Shown piece by piece: positions 18,985 through 23,443 of a stretch of 23,443 nt of DNA. The notes beneath the pieces are model-generated. The model did not search any database and had not been told where the DNA came from. It saw only the letters and a program-made list of their open reading frames with translations. Every line of letters begins with the position of its first letter. Positions within the stretch are counted from its first letter, which is position 1. Location of the stretch: positions 26,438-49,880 of the forward strand of contig SZWC01007315.1 of NCBI GenBank assembly GCA_023375785.1, written 5' to 3'. The DNA is from Penium margaritaceum (lineage: Eukaryota; Streptophyta; Zygnematophyceae; Desmidiales; Peniaceae). The translations under genes and the position numbers were made by a program.

Positions 18985-19056
18985 CAGCACCTCCCACTGT
19001 CCCACTGACTCCAGTGTCCTCAGCACCTCCCACTGTCCCACTGACTCGTAGAGCTG
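18985..19056 (-). repeat. 36-bp tandem duplication in transposase C-terminal region
   Basis: Two near-identical 36-bp units encode VSGTVGGAEDTG twice within the Gly/Ala-rich linker after the zinc knuckle. The frame is kept. The region is a disordered spacer, so length change is probably tolerated. Confidence 0.7.
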
Positions 19057-20077
19057 CCCAGCCGGTCACTGGGTTGGCTCCAGTGACTCTGGTAGCCCCT
19101 GCTTCACCAGTAGGCACGTCGGGAAAGCGTCCGGCTGCTGTTTCTGCTGGGATGGCAGCGTCGGTGCGTTGTAGTCGACGCAGCAGGGCGTTTTCTGCTG
19201 CTGCTGCCGCACCACTCACTGCAGGAGGGTTAGTGCACTTCTTTTTCGTGTGCCCTTTCACACCACACTGGGGGCAGATGTAGTTCTTCTTGCGCCGGTC
19301 TTCCCGCTCCCACCTTGCACTCTTCGGACGACCTGGTCCACGCTTTGGACCCGGCTGCGTCCACTGCTTGTCTTCTGGGTGTTTGAGGTGGATGGGGTTC
19401 ACCCCTGGCATGGGATGGTTGTACGTTCTCCGGTATGCCATGCGTGTGTGATGCACGTCCACCAGCGCTTCTGGATTCTCCCCCCTGCGAATCATAAACG
19501 CACACGCATGCACGCACGGCTGCCCCCACTCTTTCCACGCACCACATGTGCACGTCTTCTCTTGCACGTTCACCCGCCGCAGACGATTGCTCGGCCCTGT
19601 CACCGTAGCCGAGTGTGGGCCCTCTTCCTCCACGTCGTAGTCCGCGCTGCTGACGGACGCATTCAGCATGCGCTTCTCTGGTGTTGGTGTAAACTGACCC
19701 CTCACAGACTTGCTCAGCTTCCAGCGGTCTGCAAGTAACCGCTGCACCCAAGTGTACAATGCCACAAAACAATAGAAGGGGAAGAGTTTGCGGACCTCAA
19801 CGATTCTTGCGTTCAACGATTCTGCGGCATTGGACGTGCTGTGCCCCCCTCGTCCAGTGGGGGCTGTACAACCTGCTCCAATGCTCCCGCGGGATCCCGC
19901 CTTCCCCGTTGGCACCCAACAGCATGACTGCCAAGCGTGTAGACACCCGGCATAGCTGCTCCTCGCACCTCTGCCACTCCGCCTCTGTCAACGCATGCGC
20001 CAACCTCCAGAACCAATACCCCGCCTGCTTGCCATGCTTCTGTCGCACGTTCTCCCGCAGATGGTACGCACAATAGC

Positions 20078-20596
20078 TGTGCTGGGCTCCAGGCAGCTTC
20101 TCAACCACCGCGTTCAGCAGACCCTTGTCCCGGTCGCTTATGACGACTGTGCCTTCCTGCGTAGCAGTAGGGTAAGCCAGAGACAAGTGGAAGCAAAACC
20201 ACTTCCAGTTGTCATCATTTTCCCCGCTCACCATCGCCCATGCCATCGGCACCGCGTTGTCGTTTGAGTCGAAAAAATGGCAGATGAGTAAAACCTGCTT
20301 ATGGTCGTTTTTTCAGGTGCGTCCCGTCCATGGTTANTGTGCTGGGCTCCAGGCAGCTTCTCAACCACCGCGTTCAGCAGACCCTTGTCCCGGTCGCTTA
20401 TGACGACTGTGCCTTCCTGCGTAGCAGTAGGGTAAGCCAGAGACAAGTGGAAGCAAAACCACTTCCAGTTGTCATCATTTTCCCCGCTCACCATCGCCCA
20501 TGCCATCGGCACCGCGTTGTCGTTTGAGTCGAAAAAATGGCAGATGAGTAAAACCTGCTTATGGTCGTTTTTTCAGGTGCGTCCCGTCCATGGTTA
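20078..20596. repeat. Exact 259-bp direct duplication separated by a single N
   Basis: Bases 20078-20336 and 20338-20596 are identical throughout, with only the N at 20337 between. The unit lies inside the transposase exon and repeats the segment between the first and second catalytic Asp. This is the pattern left when two contig ends that overlap are placed side by side with a gap mark and not merged. A real tandem duplication is less likely. Confidence 0.95.
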
Positions 20597-21679
20597 GAAG
20601 CCTGCGGCAGTGTTGGAAACCAAGGACAGTTGTACCAGGGGCAACAAATGCCCTATGGAATACCCCGTCCTCGGTGGCATCCGCGACCGCGTGGGTATTG
20701 GGATCCACACGCATGAGCTGCAGTAACAAAAGAATACATGCAACAGTTAGACCGACAGTGGGATTGAACCCTAAGCACTGCATGAAAACTGGTACAAAAC
20801 AAGCAGCAATATGTACCTCCTCGCAGTAAACAGGAAACAGTGACCATGCCTTGTCCTTGGGGCCCATTATCCGCTCCTGAGTCTTGGAGCGGGCGCGGTA
20901 GAGGGTGTTCTTGTCCACCTCGTTCCTTGTGCTTTTCCTGACGACGGCCTCCAGTGTCTTCACATTGGCCGTGGGGTTGCGCTTTAACGTGGACGCAATC
21001 TGCCGACTCACCCATCGCACGGTTTTCGCAGGGTCACCACGGCCTGTGCCAGGCACGCAGTGATGGCCGTCAACGAAGTGGCTAACGACAACGTTGCCGT
21101 GCTTTGCGTCCACATGCGCCTTGAGCAACCACGGACAATTCTTGTCCTTCCACTGTCCACAACGTGCCTCAAAACGAGTCTTCTCACTCCGAAGCCACCG
21201 CACGGTCATGCGGTTGGCTATGGCGTAGTCGTCAACTGCGGTCCGTGCTTCTTCCATTGTGGGAAACACCATGCCGGGCGGGAACTTATCTGTTGTCTTG
21301 TGCCTTTTGGGGGTCGCATCATCCGGCTCATCATCCGAGGACCCTGCACGCCTAAACACACAAAAAAGAAGGGTCAGTAACAAACAACGCGACAGTCAAC
21401 CAGGTTCTTGTCCTATACAACCATCCGCCAAGCATTACCATGGCCATGGGCCCCACGACTGAGACGTAGCGTGCTGTTTGGAACCTTTTCAGGGGAGATA
21501 AATTGTACAGCTGCTTGCAGTTCACGCTCCAAGTCCTCGTCATAAACTTGGACTTGGGATGGAGACGCTCGTCCTGCCTGCTCGTGCACTGTTGAAGGGG
21601 TGCCTCGTGCTGGTGTGACCGGAGGTGGGCCATGGGAGCGACGTCTACGGTTTTGTTCCCAGCTGAGTTGTGCCGCCAT

Positions 21680-22391
21680 GTTCGAAGTGGATATGCGGTA
21701 GACAATTCCATGAGTAAATACACGATATGCCTATTCTCACCGGGTGCACAAGCGTCCGCCATATGTGCGGTCCCTCAGCCGCTGTCGAGAGCTCCGACGG
21801 CGCAAACAGGCTACTCTCAGACACTCCACAACACTGACTGAGAGCTCACGAGTGGGTGCAACCAACAGTGGCGAAGCTCTGAACAATAGACAACATGAGT
21901 CGTGCGAAATTGCGCACGTGGCACGAGGCACTTCCTGTCGTGAGGACAATATAGTCCTCGGAGACCACGACACCTCGACGGGATGCACTTCGATGTATCG
22001 ACGTCGAAGCATGCGCCCGGACGACGCGGGCATTGGTCAACATATGTCCAACCTGCCAGCGAGGCTTCTGCCAGACTGGCACGACATCTTATGTCAACTC
22101 CCGCAATGAAAGGTAGTGTTCGTCGAAGAGGGTCGTACAAAAACAAGGATGAATAGTCTGTTCGGGTGTCTCTATGCCAATATAGTAACGCCCAATTTAC
22201 ATCGGCAAGAAATTTGGGGACATCGAAGTATATTTGAAAAGACGAGACGTCATTGGTCGACGACGTACATAAAGCACCATAACCAAAGTCACTTGTAGAC
22301 GTCAACGACATGAATAGTCGGAGGTGACGACTGTCAACGACGTAATCCTATAATCCGAACACGAATTGTCATTTCAAATCCCATAAAAATG
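21680..22391 (-). promoter_or_regulatory. MULE transposase 5' region
   Basis: This is the interval between the transposase ATG and the right motif array. It should hold promoter and leader of the gene. I see no clear TATA box. Short ACGAC and GACGTC-type motifs recur (for example near 22255 and 22298-22340), together with a partial palindrome around 21990-22010. The open frames across it on both strands show no domain. Confidence 0.35.
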
Positions 22392-22589
22392 ACGCCATAT
22401 CCATACTGATGAAAAATTGACATTATGCCGGATACGTCGATGATATTCTAACATGCACGGATATCGTGGACGTAATCGTCAGCGCCGTGGATATGACGTT
22501 CTTATAATTTAAGTGAATGGACATGGCGTGGTTATTATTTAGCTCGCGGATATGGCAGGCTTATGTTCACGCTTGCGCGGATATATGAG
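22392..22589 (-). repeat. Right subterminal array of the same 12-bp motif, inverted
   Basis: Reverse-strand copies of ACGCCATATCCA lie at 22429-22440, 22458-22469, 22488-22499, 22518-22529, 22547-22558 and 22578-22589, spaced 29-31 bp. The copies at 22488 and 22518 match at 11 of 12, the others at 6-9. One perfect copy in the forward orientation is at 22392-22403. The array is the mirror of 16600-16791. It ends about 25 bases from the right terminal repeat, while the left array starts about 370 bases from the left one. Confidence 0.75.
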
Positions 22590-22611
22590 ACATTTCGCCC
22601 ATACAGAAATC

Positions 22612-22659
22612 ACCAAAAAGGCTACGTAAAAGTAGGGGAATGTGCCTGTCATTACGGTG
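22612..22659 (-). repeat. MULE right terminal inverted repeat
   Basis: This is the partner of 16187-16229, read on the minus strand from 22659. Directly outside it the plus strand reads GACCCAAAAAGAG. A minus-strand open frame (22763-22539) crosses the boundary without a stop, which may be chance. Confidence 0.75.
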
Positions 22660-22716
22660 ACCCAAAAAGAGAGGCGTCTTTGAGGTCGTGGTCGACCTCG
22701 CGAGCGGACATCCTCC

Positions 22717-22872
22717 TCAACTTCGGAGGAGCGTCGGAGGCTGACGCGGAGCTTGCGTGGCATTTTGGCTCTGCTGCGGCTTTTGCAGCTTACTGCGACG
22801 CATGGCCACTGCTATTGCAGCTGCTGACCACACAGTTGACGAAGCAAGACCGGTGGTGTCGTCAGCAGCCAT
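22717..22872 (-). CDS. Small open frame divergent from the Pol III-like exon, no function assigned
   Basis: An ATG at 22872-22870 in a good plant context (ATCATGGCT) starts a 51-codon frame encoding MAADDTTGLASS, an Ala-rich stretch, then a Gln/Pro-rich end. A second minus frame (22763-22539) overlaps its end and continues charged sequence up to the MULE boundary. It is 115 bases from the plus-strand ATG at 22987, so the two could share a promoter. The MULE may have cut this gene. Evidence is weak. Confidence 0.25.
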   Translation of the reverse strand: MAADDTTGLASSTVWSAAAIAVAMRRSKLQKPQQSQNATQAPRQPPTLLRS

Positions 22873-22986
22873 GATCTGCAGACCACAAGCCGGCGAACGG
22901 TCGAGTCGACAGCACTGAAACGTTGAGCCTGCTGGTTCTTCTGGGGCCACTAGATTGTCTGGTTGTCACATTTTGGCCACGTCAGC

Positions 22987-23127
22987 ATGGCAGCGCGCGG
23001 AGGCTGGAGAGGGCGCGGGCGCGGGAGGGGGGGAAGGGGAGGGGGTCCCATGGGACCCGTTGCGCGTGACGATGAGGGAGCGGTGGTGTTTCGAGGGAAG
23101 GATGAGGGTCCGCCTCCTTTGTTTCCT
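22987..23127 (+). CDS. First exon of a host gene, possibly RNA polymerase III RPC7/C31 (POLR3G-like) subunit
   Basis: The 47-codon frame from ATG 22987 encodes an Arg/Gly-rich N-terminus (GWRGRGRGRGGRGGG), a short linker, and ends in GPPPLFP exactly before a consensus donor GTGAGT at 23128, in phase 0. Pol III subunit C31/RPC7 proteins begin with a short RG-rich segment and carry a conserved PPPLFP motif. That subunit joins the C82-C34-C31 trimer used in initiation on tRNA and 5S genes. The rest of the gene would be beyond the right edge. Other RG-rich RNA-binding proteins are possible. Reading on past the donor adds only a few codons before a stop. Confidence 0.45.
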
Positions 23128-23443
23128 GTGAGTCATTTTGAGGAAGGATAATGAAGAAGAGGGATGGGGGGGAGGGGGGATGATGAAGAAGAGGAATGAG
23201 GGGGAGGGGGGAAGAGGTAGGATAAGGAGGATGTGGGAGGCAGGATAAGTTGGGAGGGTAGATGAGGTTGCAGATGGATGAGGGGAGCGGGGGTGAGCTG
23301 GGAGAGGGGATGTGGTGGGAGAGACTTTGAAGGGGAAGGGGATGAGGGCGGATGTGGGATGAGATGGGGGAGGGGAGGGGACGAGTGCAGAGAGGGGTTT
23401 AAGAGGGCGTAAGGGATGACGAAAGGGGGGGGGGGGGGGGGGG
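23128..23443 (+). other. Purine-rich, G-quadruplex-prone intron sequence ending in poly-G
   Basis: After the GTGAGT donor the plus strand is nearly pure G and A with some T: repeated GGATGAGG, GATGAAGAAGAGG and GGGGAGGGG blocks. The last 18 or so bases are all G. No coding signal is seen. Many runs of three or more G could form quadruplexes. The final run may be a sequencing or assembly end artefact. Confidence 0.6.

Larger units (their letters stand above)
18482..21679 (-). pseudogene. Mutator-like transposase (MURA/MuDR type), two introns, frameshifted
   Basis: The enzyme cuts and joins element ends through a DDE active site. Exon 1 starts at ATG 21679. An intron at 21438-21344 and a second at 20816-20718 (GTACAT...TGCAG) are phase-compatible. 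Exon 2 carries the N-terminal MuDR DNA-binding region (F..MEEARTAVDDYAI, CPWLLKAHVD). The first catalytic Asp is in LTMDGTHLK (~20595), the second in VISDRDKG (~20135), followed by CAYHL; Glu is in TSNAAESLN (~19815). A SWIM finger CTCGAWKEW...CVH is at ~19550 and a CCHC knuckle CPQCGVKGHTKKKC at ~19270. A Gly/Ala-rich linker and a very acidic C-terminus end at 18482. One extra base in an A6 run (20569-20574) and in a G6 run (19834-19839 area) shift the frame. Without them and the duplicated 259 bp, the product would be about 900 residues. All three catalytic residues are present. Confidence 0.85.
16187..22659 (-). mobile_element. Near-complete Mutator-like DNA transposon (MULE), about 6.5 kb
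   Basis: Terminal inverted repeats bound a unit that holds a Mutator-type transposase gene on the minus strand, a second small reading frame, a repeat-rich noncoding part and two inverted arrays of 12-bp motifs near the ends. The first bases are ACCGTAATGACA at 16187 and, reversed, at 22659. Plant MULEs carry 8-11 bp target duplications. The best candidate, AAAAAAATAGG (16167-16177) against AAAAAGAGAGG (22664-22674), agrees at 9 of 11 but is A-rich and offset, so it is weak. The right end lies about 330 bases from a likely host exon. Confidence 0.75.

Noticed and set aside
18708..19283. 191-codon plus-strand Ala/Pro-rich frame
   Set aside because: It is the antisense of the transposase Gly/Ala linker and zinc knuckle region.
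16167..22674. 11-bp target-site duplication of the MULE
   Set aside because: AAAAAAATAGG and AAAAAGAGAGG agree at 9 of 11, but they are A-rich and stand at unequal distances from the terminal repeats, so I do not call it as a feature.

Overview
The window looks like a repeat-dominated nuclear region of a streptophyte plant or alga. Spliceosomal introns with GT-AG ends, Copia and Ty3/gypsy LTR retrotransposon pieces, an Mutator-like (MULE) transposase with SWIM and CCHC zinc fingers, a decayed chromodomain, and long stretches without genes all point that way. A charophyte such as Chara would fit, but this is inference from element style and not a match I could run. Isolated N characters (528, 3139, 20337) mark scaffold joins or ambiguous calls.

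Layout. Positions 1-1871 (minus) hold the gag and start of the protease region of an LTR retrotransposon running off the left edge, broken by one TGA. Upstream of it (1872-4130) lie an A-rich leader on its coding strand, a tRNA-Met primer-binding-like site, a possible spliced leader exon and a TATA box. Positions 4131-5180 hold no recognised gene. Positions 5181-8928 are a rearranged Copia element: LTR candidate and perfect primer-binding site, then an inverted integrase fragment, then a sense gag-protease-integrase fragment, giving a ~765-bp imperfect inverted repeat. It meets, tail to tail, a second older Copia element on the minus strand (about 8929-14516), whose catalytic and zinc-binding residues are mostly destroyed and which is interrupted by about 1.5 kb of decayed trinucleotide-repeat DNA. 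Neither Copia piece has reverse transcriptase. A decayed chromovirus integrase tail with chromodomain lies at 15176-15583.

The most coherent unit is a near-complete MULE at 16187-22659. It has ~45-bp terminal inverted repeats, a two-intron transposase gene on the minus strand (21679-18482) with DDE, SWIM and CCHC motifs, a second minus-strand reading frame for a small membrane/acidic protein (17907-17527), and at both ends an array of 12-bp motifs spaced about every 30 bp, the two arrays in opposite orientation. The transposase is broken by two one-base homopolymer frameshifts and by an exact 259-bp duplication flanking an N, the latter probably an assembly error.

To the right of the MULE, 22987-23127 looks like the first exon of a host gene, possibly an RNA polymerase III RPC7/C31 (POLR3G-like) subunit, followed by a GT donor and a very G/A-rich intron ending in a poly-G run. 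All other coding signal belongs to mobile elements, so the genes here act as separate selfish units and not as a pathway.
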